45,668 nucleotides of DNA from Anaerolineae bacterium (GCA_025055175.1 JANWYT010000030.1:1-45668), one strand, 5' to 3'; shown: positions 6,628-15,237, counted from the stretch's first letter. Translations and numbers: made by a program. Notes: generated by a model from the sequence alone, not told the origin.

Positions 6628-8343
6628 TCAGGTGCGGCCTACGCGCATGAGCAGGATGACGGGCAGCAGGCCCGCCACCAAGATGGTGAGCGAAGGCAGA
6701 GCAGCCGCCTGCCAGAAGGACTCCGCCGCCAAGAAATAGGCCCACAGCGCCAGCGTGTCCATGCCGAAGGGGCGCAGCAGCAGGGTGGCGGGCAACTCTT
6801 TCATGACGTCGACGAAGACCAGCACCGCCCCAGCGGCCAGGCCAGCGCTCAGCAGCGGCACTTGCACGCGCCACAAACGTCGCCAGCGCCCAGCGCCCAG
6901 CAAGCGCGCTGCTTGCTCCATGCTGGGCGTGATCTTCTCAAAGCTGCTCTCCACGCTCTGATAACCCACCGCCATGAAGCGCACCACGTAGGCATAGCTC
7001 AGGCCGACCAGCGTACCTGTCAGGACTAGGCCAGGACGCCGCAGGCCCAAGCTCAGAGCCAAGTCGTTGATGGCGTGATCCAGCGGAGACAGCAACAGCA
7101 GCACACCCACCGCCACAATGGCGCCGGGCATGGCATAGCCCAGATTGGCCAGGCGCGCCAAGCGCCTCCCCCAGGGGCGCGCGCGGCCCACGCTGCTGCG
7201 CACTCCCTGCATCAGGATGAGAGCCGAGACCAGCACCAAGCCAGCGGCCAGGCCAGCCAGCGTCATGCTGTTGCCCACATACTGCAAGTAAACCTGCTGC
7301 CAGCCGCCGACAGTCTGCTGACTCAGCTCAGCTATCGTCCATGCGACGAGCTGGGTGGCTGGCAAGACGAAAGCTAGTCCCAGCAAGGCAGCGCAAACGC
7401 CCGTCGCGGCCCAGGCTCGCCAGCCATACAGAGGCTGAGGAACTAATCGCTGGCCGCGCACCCCACCACCCTGCTGGTAGTAACGCGCTCTTCCACGCAA
7501 GGCTCGCTCCAAGATCATCATGCCCAGGGCGAACAACATGAGCAGGCCCGCCAGCTCAATCGCGCTAGCCCGATCTGCACGCACTTCCCAGACGCGCACA
7601 ATCCCCTCGCTGAGCGTAGGAACGCTGTAAAAGCGCACCGTGCCGTAATCGGTCAGGGCTTCCATCATCGCCAGCACACCCCCCGCCGCAATCTGGGGAC
7701 GGGCCAGCGGCAGGATCAGCCGCCAAAAAGCCGCGCCGCGCTCCAAGCCCAGCGTGCGCGCCGCCTCAACTGTGCTAGCCGACTGCTCGCGGAAAGCCGC
7801 GCGCGCGAGGACATAGACATAAGGGTATAGCACCAGGCTCATGACCAAGATCGCACCGCCGATTGAGCGAATAGGTGGGAAGTCTTGGCCCCAAGTCTGT
7901 CGCCACCAGGTGGCCACTGGCCCAGCGTAGTCGAACAGCGCCATGAAGACGAAGCCCATGACGAAGGTCGGAATGGCCAGCGGCAGCAGCAGCAGCTTGT
8001 CGAACCAGCTGCGCAGAGGGAAGCTGTAAGCACTCACTAGCCAAGCTGTCCCCGTGCCGAGCAAGATTGTCCCCGCTCCCACGCCGATCACCAGCATGAG
8101 GGTGTTGACCATCATAGACGGCAGAATCGTGCGCCAAAGCTGCTCCCACAGAGCCAAATTCGGCGTCAGCAGTTCTGCCGCCAGCAGAGCGAGCGGCGCC
8201 ATCACCAGCGCGGCGATCAGCGCCGATAACCAGGGGAAGGCCCGTCCGCGCTCAAGCCAGCCCCGCCAATCCAGGCGCAGTGCAGGCCACGAGAGACGCT
8301 TGAAGGTCGATAGATCGAAGGGCTGAACGCTAAAACGGGCCAT
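6628..8343 (-). CDS. Iron(III) ABC transporter permease (FbpB/SfuB type, fused two-half permease)
   Basis: The 571-aa integral membrane protein is made of two homologous permease halves, each of about six membrane segments, with the EAA-type coupling motif twice: VEAARTLGLERGAAFWRLILPLARPQ in the first half and MEQAARLLGAGRWRRLWRVQVPLL in the second. This architecture is that of FbpB-type ferric-iron permeases. It would move Fe3+ delivered by the binding protein encoded 40 bp upstream. The partner ATPase (FbpC) is not in the window; a distant ATPase must serve the system. The C-terminus ends at TGA 6628, 55 bp before the cNMP-binding gene promoter region. Confidence 0.93.
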   Translation of the reverse strand: MARFSVQPFDLSTFKRLSWPALRLDWRGWLERGRAFPWLSALIAALVMAPLALLAAELLTPNLALWEQLWRTILPSMMVNTLMLVIGVGAGTILLGTGTAWLVSAYSFPLRSWFDKLLLLPLAIPTFVMGFVFMALFDYAGPVATWWRQTWGQDFPPIRSIGGAILVMSLVLYPYVYVLARAAFREQSASTVEAARTLGLERGAAFWRLILPLARPQIAAGGVLAMMEALTDYGTVRFYSVPTLSEGIVRVWEVRADRASAIELAGLLMLFALGMMILERALRGRARYYQQGGGVRGQRLVPQPLYGWRAWAATGVCAALLGLAFVLPATQLVAWTIAELSQQTVGGWQQVYLQYVGNSMTLAGLAAGLVLVSALILMQGVRSSVGRARPWGRRLARLANLGYAMPGAIVAVGVLLLLSPLDHAINDLALSLGLRRPGLVLTGTLVGLSYAYVVRFMAVGYQSVESSFEKITPSMEQAARLLGAGRWRRLWRVQVPLLSAGLAAGAVLVFVDVMKELPATLLLRPFGMDTLALWAYFLAAESFWQAAALPSLTILVAGLLPVILLMRVGRT

Positions 8344-8383
8344 CGAAGTTCATCCAATACTTAGGGTTAGCTCAGGAGAAGGC

Positions 8384-9433
8384 TCAGCTGGGTCGCGCGC
8401 TGTAACCCACGCGCTCCAATAGGTCTAGAGCTGGCGCTTGGAACGCGCCGTACTCCCACAGATTGAAGCTGGTGTTGAAGATGGGCTGACCGAGTTGCAG
8501 GACGAATTCGTTAATCTCGGCTTCAGGGTTGACGGGATATTCGTGGTTGCCGCCAGGGAAGCCAGTCTCGTCGGGGGCTTGGCCTTCCAGGGACGAGAAG
8601 TATTCGATGAATTCAATGGCTTCTTCTACGTTGAGGGCCGACTTGGTGACGCCGACTGCATTCACGTTGTAGAACACGCCGCCTTCGCCTTCGCCCTGGT
8701 TAACCCAGAAGATGTCCACGTTCTTCACCGAGTCGGGGTTCTGAGCGCGCAGACGCGCCAGGTAGTAGTGGTTGACGACGGCCACATCGCAAGCGCCTGC
8801 CGCCACGTTCTCAATCATGCGCGTATCGCTGTCAATGTAGATAGGGTTGTTGGCCACCCAACCTGCTACGACCTCTTCCGCTTCTTCCTCGCCCAAGCGC
8901 TGGATCAGGCTGCCCACCAGCGAGATAGTGTAGATGTGCGAAGCCGGACGCATACACAAGCGACCCTGCCACTTCGGATCGACCAGGGCTTCGTAGGTGC
9001 TGAGTTCTTCAGGCTTGACCTTGTCTGTGTTGTAAACCAGGGTGCGCGCGCGAATAGCCAGGCTGAACCACTGGTTGTCAGGGTCTTTGAACTGGGCAGG
9101 AATGTTCTTGTCCAGAATCTCGGACTCGACGGGTTGTAACAAGCCTTCGCTGGCTGCCAGTGCCAGCGTGCCAGCGTCAATCGCTAAGAACAAGTCGGCG
9201 GGGCTGAATCGGCCTTCGGCGCGCAAGCGCTCTAGTAAGGCCTGGGGCGAGCCTTGCGACAAGCGAACTTCAATGCCTGTCTCTGCAGTAAACTTCTGGA
9301 AAGGCTTCTCAATCGCGCCGTAGTGCCGCGACGAGTAGAGGTTGACCACTCTGCCGTTGGCCAGCGCAGGCGCCAGGCTGAGCGAAAGGGCAGCAGAGGC
9401 GAGCAGCCCCAGCGCAAAAACTTTGAACTTCAT
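8384..9433 (-). CDS. Iron(III) ABC transporter substrate-binding protein (FbpA/FutA type)
   Basis: The 349-aa product begins with a signal peptide (MKFKVFALGLLASAALSL, with cleavage likely after the ALA at about residue 26). The mature protein resembles ferric-binding proteins: VVNLYSSRHYGAIEKPFQKF at the start, LAIDAGTLALAASEGLLQPV, and the paired tyrosines in NHYYLARL that coordinate iron in this family. The start at ATG 9433 has a strong GAGGAGA site; the frame continues upstream to 9589 but with a sequence unlike secreted proteins. It is 40 bp upstream of the permease gene on the same strand. Confidence 0.93.
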   Translation of the reverse strand: MKFKVFALGLLASAALSLSLAPALANGRVVNLYSSRHYGAIEKPFQKFTAETGIEVRLSQGSPQALLERLRAEGRFSPADLFLAIDAGTLALAASEGLLQPVESEILDKNIPAQFKDPDNQWFSLAIRARTLVYNTDKVKPEELSTYEALVDPKWQGRLCMRPASHIYTISLVGSLIQRLGEEEAEEVVAGWVANNPIYIDSDTRMIENVAAGACDVAVVNHYYLARLRAQNPDSVKNVDIFWVNQGEGEGGVFYNVNAVGVTKSALNVEEAIEFIEYFSSLEGQAPDETGFPGGNHEYPVNPEAEINEFVLQLGQPIFNTSFNLWEYGAFQAPALDLLERVGYSARPS

Positions 9434-9490
9434 GACAATCTCCTCACACACAAGATGCGCGAATCTGGGTATGATACGCGCAGCATTGAC

Positions 9491-9540
9491 AAAGGCGCCG
9501 CCTCGTAGGCCATCCAAGCACAGACCGAGGCGACGCCTTT
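9491..9540 (-). terminator. Long near-perfect hairpin between the NYN gene and the iron-binding protein gene
   Basis: Two 15-base arms (9491-9505 and 9526-9540) pair with one mismatch around a 20-base loop, and the stem has A-rich and T-rich ends (AAAGG and CCTTT). There is no long U tract. It may terminate the upstream NYN transcript or act in the leader of the iron-uptake genes. The rest of 9434-9692 shows no gene. Confidence 0.45.
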
Positions 9541-9692
9541 GTTGTACCAGAGCAATCAAGCGGATTTCCACGCTGTCGATTAAGGCCATTTTTTCAGCGA
9601 GTAAGGCCCTTCATCGACGCTTGCACAAGCCAGACCTTGAGCAAGCACACACTCCAGATTTAGCCCAGGTAAAAGATGATGAGAGTGACTGT

Positions 9693-10823
9693 TTATTTCT
9701 TCTTCTTGGGCTTGGGTGGGTTGGGCTGACCACCGCCGTACTTCTCCACCCAAGCCCGCCACTCGGCGGCGTCTTGCTCCGTGATCGTGCCGCGCCCTAT
9801 CTTGGCGCTCCTGCCCACGTCCTGCTTGGGCGGCGTGGGAGCGGGAGCGCTATCGGCGATAGACCCCAGCGGCCTGGGCTTGGGCGGCTTGAGCTGGCCG
9901 CGCGAAGCGTTGTCCGGCAGAGGCAGGTCTTCGCGCACGTAAGACTCCCATTCACGCACATCGTCATCGCCGATGTAGCCGCCAGCCTTGAGCGGATTGA
10001 GCGGCGGTGGTTTGATGGGCTTCTCAACAGGGGGCGGTTCAGGCGGGGCAGGGCGCTGCCAGACAGGCAGTGGTCGCTCTGCGGCGCGTTCAACTTGGGG
10101 CAGCGCCGAAGCGATGGGCGGCACAGACGTCTGGAGTGACGGATTAGGCTTCTCCGCGCGACGCGCGCGCCAGGCCGCCAGCGTGGGATCGTCGGGCAGG
10201 GCAGGCGGCGGCGTGTAGGGACGGCGCGGCTTTTTGGGTGCGCTGGTAGGCGAACTGCGCGCGCCTTTAGGCAGCGACTTCCCAGAGCTGCTGGCTTTCT
10301 TGCCCTGGCTTTGGCGACGCAACGGCTTCTGAGCGGGTGGAGCGCTGGGCTTGGGCGCTTGCGGATCGAACAGCGGCAGTAGCTCATCTACTTCGTGCTT
10401 AGGCACGTGGACATGCGTCCATTCGCCCGGCTCGGCTTGCGGCTTGTCGGGCGCTTCTAGCAGCTGGACAAACTGCTGGCTCTGCATGATGCGCACCCCT
10501 ACAGCCCGCCCTACCTGCATAATCTCCCGATCCGACGTCACCAACGTCCATTGCTGTGCATCGCGCAGGCCATTCAAACGCTGGAGGATCAGATCATCGG
10601 CGCTAGCCAAGCCCTGCGACGCGAAGATCACTTCCACCGCTTCCGTCGAAGCTGCCGAACGCCCTCCTACGATCCCCTGGTCGAAGACGACGACACAACG
10701 CTTGCGCACGCGCAGCGCGAAGCCGCGCAGCTTGTTGACCAGCTTCATCTCGTCATCGGGATCGTCGAGGGACAGCCCAGGTGAGCATTGGATGAGGTTA
10801 TGACCGTCGATCAGGTAGGGCAT
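9693..10823 (-). CDS. NYN domain (YacP/Rae1-like) nuclease with disordered proline/lysine-rich tail
   Basis: Residues 1-130 form a PIN-like NYN domain: MPYLIDGHNLI at the N-terminus supplies the first catalytic aspartate, VVVFDQGI and VIFASQGLASADDLIL the middle acidic residues, and LVTSDREIMQVGRAVG the last ones. B. subtilis YacP (Rae1) of this family cleaves ribosome-bound mRNA. From about residue 155 the protein is low complexity, rich in proline, lysine and serine, and ends in KPKKKK, likely a disordered nucleic-acid-binding tail. At 376 aa it is about twice the length of YacP. The ATG at 10823 fits the conserved N-terminus. Its target is unknown. Confidence 0.82.
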   Translation of the reverse strand: MPYLIDGHNLIQCSPGLSLDDPDDEMKLVNKLRGFALRVRKRCVVVFDQGIVGGRSAASTEAVEVIFASQGLASADDLILQRLNGLRDAQQWTLVTSDREIMQVGRAVGVRIMQSQQFVQLLEAPDKPQAEPGEWTHVHVPKHEVDELLPLFDPQAPKPSAPPAQKPLRRQSQGKKASSSGKSLPKGARSSPTSAPKKPRRPYTPPPALPDDPTLAAWRARRAEKPNPSLQTSVPPIASALPQVERAAERPLPVWQRPAPPEPPPVEKPIKPPPLNPLKAGGYIGDDDVREWESYVREDLPLPDNASRGQLKPPKPRPLGSIADSAPAPTPPKQDVGRSAKIGRGTITEQDAAEWRAWVEKYGGGQPNPPKPKKKK

Positions 10824-10961
10824 GGCTCTTCCTCTCCAGTTTTAGCTTCAGGCTCCAAAGACGTGAGGGGCGCTTGAAGCTACAACTTCATGCTATCAGG
10901 GCTTCTCAGATTGGCGCAATTGCGCAATTGATCCTATCATATCATTAGGTTACGATTTCGC

Positions 10962-10985
10962 ATGAGTAAAGCCTATGAGCAATGA
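10962..10985 (+). other. Possible 7-codon leader ORF overlapping the kinase start
   Basis: An ATG at 10962 opens a frame of seven codons (M S K A Y E Q) that ends at TGA 10983-10985, just past the kinase start codon at 10975 and in another frame. Neither ATG has a strong Shine-Dalgarno sequence. It could couple translation, or be chance. Upstream, at 10915-10930, the octamer GCGCAATT is tandemly repeated. Confidence 0.25.
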
Positions 10986-12102
10986 TAGCAAAATTACCAT
11001 CCTCGTCGTCGAAGACGACACCAACCTACTGACCGGCATTCGAGATATCCTGGAACTAGAGAACTACCGCGTCCTGACGGCCCAAAACGGTCTGGAAGGC
11101 CTGAAGGTGCTGCAAGAGAGTCAGTCGGACACCTTGCCTGACGTCATCGTCTCCGACGTGATGATGCCCTTCATGGATGGCTTCACTTTCCTGGAGCATG
11201 TGCGCCAGAACGATGCCTGGGGCATGATCCCCTTCATCTTCCTCACGGCCAAAGGTGAACGAGCTGATCGTCATCGCGGCACGCTCATGGGCGCGGAGGT
11301 TTACCTCACCAAACCCTTCGACGCCGTCGACCTGCTGGTGTCCGTCTCTGGCTGCCTGCGCAACCGCCAGCGCGTCCAGCGCGTGCAAGAAGAGAAGGTG
11401 AGCGACGTCAAGAAGAAAATCCTCACCATCCTCAACCACGAATTTCGCACGCCTCTCACCCTAGTCATCGCCTACGCCGAAATGCTCAAGGAATTCGACA
11501 TCAACAGCACATCACCAGAAGAAGTGCTGACCTTCTTAAAAGGCGTCAACAGCGGCGCTGACCGCTTGCGCCGCCTGGTGGAGAACTTCATCATGCTGGT
11601 GGAGATGACCAGCGGCGACGCCGAGAAGACCGTTGCCTGGCGTAAGCGCACCATCACCGACCTGGGCTATCTCGTACAGGACGCCTATCGTCAGATTGCC
11701 CTGGAGACGGAGCGCCCACGCAACTTCAGCTTCGACATCCCACCCAACCTGCCGCCCATCGTCGTCGATCAGCAGTATGTGATCGTGGCGATCCGCGAGC
11801 TGCTGGACAACGCTGCCAAGTTCAGCGCTTATCACAGCCGCATCCAGCTCACGGCGCGCGCGGTGGATCAGGGCATCGAAATCGCAGTTCAGGACGAAGG
11901 ACGCGGCATACCCGCTGACGAGCTGGAGAACATCTGGCAGCCCTTCTACCAGGTTGAGCGCGAGCAGTTCGAAGATCAAGGCTCTGGCTCTGGCCTGGCC
12001 ATCGTCGATCATGTGGTGCGCTTACACAATGGGCGACGCAGCGTCAGCAGCGTGCCAGGCCAGGGCAGCACCTTCGTCATTTGGCTGCCCCTGAACAGCT
12101 GA
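10975..12102 (+). CDS. Soluble hybrid two-component protein: receiver domain followed by histidine kinase
   Basis: The 375-aa protein has an N-terminal receiver domain (residues 1-125; acidic pocket E13/D14/D15, phospho-acceptor D61, K113), then a HisKA dimerisation helix with H155 in ILNHEFRTPL, and a HATPase_c domain with N box ELLDNAAKFS, G1 DEGRGI and G2 GSGSGLAI. No membrane segments or sensor domain are present, so it must receive its input as a phosphoryl group on D61 or through partner proteins. This receiver-kinase order is common in Chloroflexota and cyanobacteria. No output regulator is adjacent; the following pspA gene is 150 bp away. Confidence 0.92.
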   Translation: MSNDSKITILVVEDDTNLLTGIRDILELENYRVLTAQNGLEGLKVLQESQSDTLPDVIVSDVMMPFMDGFTFLEHVRQNDAWGMIPFIFLTAKGERADRHRGTLMGAEVYLTKPFDAVDLLVSVSGCLRNRQRVQRVQEEKVSDVKKKILTILNHEFRTPLTLVIAYAEMLKEFDINSTSPEEVLTFLKGVNSGADRLRRLVENFIMLVEMTSGDAEKTVAWRKRTITDLGYLVQDAYRQIALETERPRNFSFDIPPNLPPIVVDQQYVIVAIRELLDNAAKFSAYHSRIQLTARAVDQGIEIAVQDEGRGIPADELENIWQPFYQVEREQFEDQGSGSGLAIVDHVVRLHNGRRSVSSVPGQGSTFVIWLPLNS

Positions 12103-12120
12103 CGCACAACCTGAGAAGTC

Positions 12121-12142
12121 ACCCCTACGTATGAGGGGTTTG
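12121..12142 (+). terminator. Weak hairpin after the hybrid kinase gene
   Basis: ACCCCT (12121-12126) and AGGGGT (12134-12139) pair around a 7-base loop and are followed by only a short T run. A weak terminator or attenuator between the kinase and pspA. Confidence 0.35.
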
Positions 12143-12252
12143 AGGATGGCACAACGCGAGTCTTTCATGAATCCGCCACGTGGATCATGATGCTTCGTGC
12201 TATACTCTGTGTACTGCTCATCACTGTTCGCTAGACAAGCGGGGGATATGCT

Positions 12253-12945
12253 ATGGCTTCTCTGTTCGAAAAAATCCAGACCTTGATTAACGCCAATCTG
12301 CATGGCATGGTAGATCGCGCCCTGGAGGCCAATTCGCTCAAGGTGATGGATGAGTACATCCGTCAGGTGCAGCAGAACCTGGAAGCGCTGGAAGACAGCG
12401 CTGCGACTGTCGGTGGCACGGTGCGCACCCTCAAGCGCAAGTACGAGGAATTCGCCGCTGCTGCTGAGAAGCTCGACCGCGACATCGACACGCTCATCAT
12501 CAAGGGCAAGAACGACCTGGCCGCCGCTGCCCAAGCCGAACTGAACACCAAGCAGGAACTGGCCCAAGAATACTACCAGCAGTGGCAAATGCAAGAGAAG
12601 CAGTACAAGCAAATGCTAGACATGCGCCTTAAGCTAGAGACGCGCCTCACCACCATCAAGCAGGAACGTGAACGCCTGCGCGCCCTGATGGAACTAGCCG
12701 AGACCAAGAAGATCATGACTAAGACGGTCAAGAGCTTGGAAGGCCTGGCCAACACTGGTGACAAGGAGATCGACAGCCTCTCTCAGCAGATCCGCGCCCG
12801 CTTGGATCGTGAAGATGCCCGCCTAGAACTGGCCAGCCGTCGCATTGGCGAGGAGATCAGCGAAGCGGTCGGCAGCAGCCAGATCGATATGCAGCTGGAG
12901 GAGCGCCGCGCGCGCCTGCTGGGCAAGAGCGGCGGCGAGAGTTAG
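12253..12945 (+). CDS. pspA: PspA/IM30 family membrane-stress protein
   Basis: PspA/IM30 proteins are ESCRT-III-like coiled coils that coat and stabilise damaged inner membranes. The 230-aa product is almost wholly helical and opens with MASLFEKIQTLINANLHGMVDRALE, the N-terminal amphipathic helix and start of the conserved domain. The central hairpin (about 25-150) and the TKKIMTKTVKSLEGLA region fit the family. The C-terminus stops after LLGKSGG, without the extra Vipp1 helix. The ATG at 12253 has a GGGGGAT site upstream. The two genes downstream are on the same strand and encode membrane proteins, suggesting a stress operon of a composition different from the classical pspABC. No PspF-type regulator is near. 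Confidence 0.92.
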   Translation: MASLFEKIQTLINANLHGMVDRALEANSLKVMDEYIRQVQQNLEALEDSAATVGGTVRTLKRKYEEFAAAAEKLDRDIDTLIIKGKNDLAAAAQAELNTKQELAQEYYQQWQMQEKQYKQMLDMRLKLETRLTTIKQERERLRALMELAETKKIMTKTVKSLEGLANTGDKEIDSLSQQIRARLDREDARLELASRRIGEEISEAVGSSQIDMQLEERRARLLGKSGGES

Positions 12946-13085
12946 ACACCTGCCCCATCCTCCCCTGGGCGCTGAGCGCCTGGGAGAAGCGCTCGCGACA
13001 ACGCTAGTCAACTTCCGCCCTCGTCAGCAGCGTGCCACGTCGTTATGCTAAAGGTATCTCATGACCTGACTTGAAAGGGTCGCCG

Positions 13086-13919
13086 ATGAGTGAACGCCAA
13101 CAACTCCGCAACGAAATCTTCGGCAAACTACTCATGAGCGCTGTGCTACGCTGGGAGACTGCTGCCACGCTGCTGATCGCCCTAGTGCTGTTCTTCGCTG
13201 TCGGTGGCGTGACGCTACCCGTCGTCGGCCTTCAGCTGCCGGCCTGGATTTGGCTGCTCCTGGGCGCAGTGGCTGAAGCCCTCATGATTGGCGCTGCCAT
13301 CACCGATCCTGAAGAAGCCCAGAAGCTCATCGCCCGCGAATTTGAGACGCGCTACGACATCAACCGCATTCGCAGCCGCGTCTCCCGTGAGCGCCTGAGT
13401 ACCGCCCTAGAATACCGCCGCAACATGCTCAAACTGGCTGAGCGCCACCAGGGAGCTATGCGCATGCAGCTGCGCCAGACGATCCAAGACGTCAACGAGT
13501 GGATCAGCCACATGTACGATCTGGCCACTCACATCGACGCCTTCGAACAGAACGAGATCGTCGCCCGCGACCTGAGATCAGTGCCAGGCAAGATCGAAAA
13601 AGTACAAGTGCGCCTACAACGCGAGACCGACGCGCGCGTGCGCGCTGACCTAGAAGATCAGCTCCGTCAGCTTGAAAAACAGCAGAAGAACTTGGAAGCG
13701 ACCATCAACAGCATCAAGCGCGCCGAAATTCAGCTGGAAAGCACCCTATCTTCGTTGGGGACGGTCTACGCCCAAATGTCGCTCATCAGCACGAAAGAGG
13801 TAGACAGCGCCCGCGCGCAACGCCTGCGCAAAGAAATTCGCGATGAGGTGAGCAGTCTGCAAGACACCATCGAAGCGATGGACGATGTGCAGCGCCTGAC
13901 CTATCGCCTGGGAGAATGA
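13086..13919 (+). CDS. Two-TM membrane protein with long coiled coil, PspA companion (unrecognised family)
   Basis: The 277-aa product has two membrane segments near the N-terminus (about residues 25-45 and 52-72, rich in L, V and W), then a long cytoplasmic helical region (about 80-270), heavily charged and strongly coiled-coil in pattern, such as LEDQLRQLEKQQKNLEATIN. I do not recognise a named family. The helical part could interact with the PspA coiled coil, but that is inference from adjacency. The ATG at 13086 follows GAAAGGG; an in-frame TTG at 13071 is not preferred. It is 140 bp downstream of pspA and followed directly by a small membrane-protein gene. Confidence 0.8.
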   Translation: MSERQQLRNEIFGKLLMSAVLRWETAATLLIALVLFFAVGGVTLPVVGLQLPAWIWLLLGAVAEALMIGAAITDPEEAQKLIAREFETRYDINRIRSRVSRERLSTALEYRRNMLKLAERHQGAMRMQLRQTIQDVNEWISHMYDLATHIDAFEQNEIVARDLRSVPGKIEKVQVRLQRETDARVRADLEDQLRQLEKQQKNLEATINSIKRAEIQLESTLSSLGTVYAQMSLISTKEVDSARAQRLRKEIRDEVSSLQDTIEAMDDVQRLTYRLGE

Positions 13920-13922
13920 GCT

Positions 13923-14123
13923 GTGCGCCGCTTCTTGTCGCTCCTCGTCGGCTTGCTGCTGGGCTTCGGCCTGGGCGTGCTGATGGTGGCCTTCTTCTCA
14001 CCCCTCATCGGCGAGGATTTCCGCCAGGCTTGGCGCGAACACCTAGCCAACGCCCGCCGCGCAGCCGCCGAAGCCAGCGCCGCTAAGCGTGCCGCCCTAG
14101 AGCGCGAGCTGCGCGGCGAATAA
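13923..14123 (+). CDS. Small single-TM membrane protein (YtxH-like layout)
   Basis: This 66-aa protein begins at a GTG three bases after the preceding TGA, so the two genes are translationally coupled. It has one glycine-rich membrane helix (LSLLVGLLLGFGLGVLMVAF, about residues 5-24) followed by a charged, alanine/arginine-rich amphipathic helix (REHLANARRAAAEASAAKRAA). The layout resembles YtxH-type small envelope proteins but no catalytic residue or family-specific motif is visible. It closes the pspA gene set. Confidence 0.7.
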   Translation: MRRFLSLLVGLLLGFGLGVLMVAFFSPLIGEDFRQAWREHLANARRAAAEASAAKRAALERELRGE

Positions 14124-14189
14124 GCTCAGCAGACGCGTGGCGTCCGTTGGCCCAACGATTGCGTAAGGCCAAGTCTTCTCGGCGCATGG

Positions 14190-14195
14190 TATAAT
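14190..14195 (+). promoter_or_regulatory. Extended -10 promoter for the aldo/keto reductase
   Basis: A perfect TATAAT (14190-14195) preceded by TG one base upstream. No convincing -35 at 16-18 bp. It lies 43 bp before the ATG at 14239. Confidence 0.6.
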
Positions 14196-14238
14196 CCGCG
14201 AGCGAACGACCCATCGACACGAGGAACGAGGTGAAACC

Positions 14239-15186
14239 ATGCAGTACAGACGCCTGGGCGACGCTGGAATGCGCGTGAGTGCCGTCTCTTTTGGTGGCTG
14301 GATCAATTGGGGCGAGGGCAAGCTGGCAGAAGATGAAGCGCGGCGCATCGTCTTGCGCGCCTATGAGCTAGGCGTGAACTTCTTCGACCTGGCCGACATT
14401 TACGGGCGCGGCAAAGCCGAGGAGCAGATGGGACAGACCTTGCGTCAGTTCCCGCGTCATACCCTAGTCATCTCCACCAAAGTCTACTGGCCCATGTCCG
14501 ACGACGTGAACGATCGCGGCCTGTCGCGCAAGCATATCTTTGAGAGCATTCATCGCAGCCTCAAGCGCTTGGGGACGGATTACGTCGACATTTACTTCTG
14601 CCACCGCCCTGATCCTGAGACGCCTCTGCTAGAGACAGCCCGCACCATGCACGACCTGGTAACGCAGGGCAAGGTCTTGTACTGGGGTACGAGCGAGTGG
14701 TCTGGTGCGCAGATTCAGGCTGTGCTAGACATTTGCGACAAGCACAACCTTGTGCGCCCTCAGACTGAGCAACCGCAGTATTCCATGCTGGTGCGCGACG
14801 TAGTAGAGCATGACGTGATCCCCGTCGCCCAGCCCAACGGGATTGGCCTGGTGGTTTGGTCACCGCTGGCTCAGGGCATGCTCACGGGCAAGTACGACGA
14901 CGGCATTCCTGCCGAAGGAACACGCTTCTCCCGCGAGACCTGGCTCAAAGACCGCTACTTCACAGAAGCCAACATGCACAAGGTCAAGCGACTCAAGCCC
15001 CTCGCCGACGAGCTTGGCTTCACGCGCGGTCAGCTAGCTCTAGCTTGGTGCTTGCGACAAAGCAGCGTAAGCAGCGTCATCACCGGCGCTACTAAGGTCG
15101 GCCAGCTCGAAGAAAACGTCAAGGCTGCTGATATCAAGCTGAGCGACGACGTCATCGCACAAGTCGAAAACATCCTGAGCGCCTGA
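14239..15186 (+). CDS. Aldo/keto reductase (potassium-channel beta-subunit / YghZ-like)
   Basis: NADPH-dependent oxidoreductase of the AKR (beta/alpha)8-barrel superfamily. The 315-aa sequence has the catalytic tetrad positions in order: D and Y in FFDLADIYG (about residues 50-56), K in VISTKVYW (about 80), and H in IYFCHRPD (about 118). The NADP-binding end contains WSPLAQGMLTGKY and ITGATKVGQLEENV, as in the Kv-beta/YghZ branch (AKR6/14). The substrate is not predictable. The start has a GAGG site and a strong extended -10 promoter, so it is probably a single-gene transcript, closed by the hairpin at 15199-15228. Confidence 0.93.
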   Translation: MQYRRLGDAGMRVSAVSFGGWINWGEGKLAEDEARRIVLRAYELGVNFFDLADIYGRGKAEEQMGQTLRQFPRHTLVISTKVYWPMSDDVNDRGLSRKHIFESIHRSLKRLGTDYVDIYFCHRPDPETPLLETARTMHDLVTQGKVLYWGTSEWSGAQIQAVLDICDKHNLVRPQTEQPQYSMLVRDVVEHDVIPVAQPNGIGLVVWSPLAQGMLTGKYDDGIPAEGTRFSRETWLKDRYFTEANMHKVKRLKPLADELGFTRGQLALAWCLRQSSVSSVITGATKVGQLEENVKAADIKLSDDVIAQVENILSA

Positions 15187-15198
15187 GCGTCTCTAAAG

Positions 15199-15228
15199 CC
15201 CACCTCATCCGATTGAGGACGAGGTGGG
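15199..15228. terminator. Bidirectional hairpin between aldo/keto reductase and dps
   Basis: Perfect 8-bp arms CCCACCTC (15199-15206) and GAGGTGGG (15221-15228) around a 14-base loop lie between two convergent stop codons (15186 and 15238). The T runs are short, but the position fits a shared terminator. Confidence 0.6.
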
Positions 15229-15237
15229 GAATACGCT

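Noticed and set aside
9486..9515. Plus-strand promoter from TTGACA at 9486-9491
   Set aside because: No -10 hexamer at 16-18 bp and no plus-strand gene follows.
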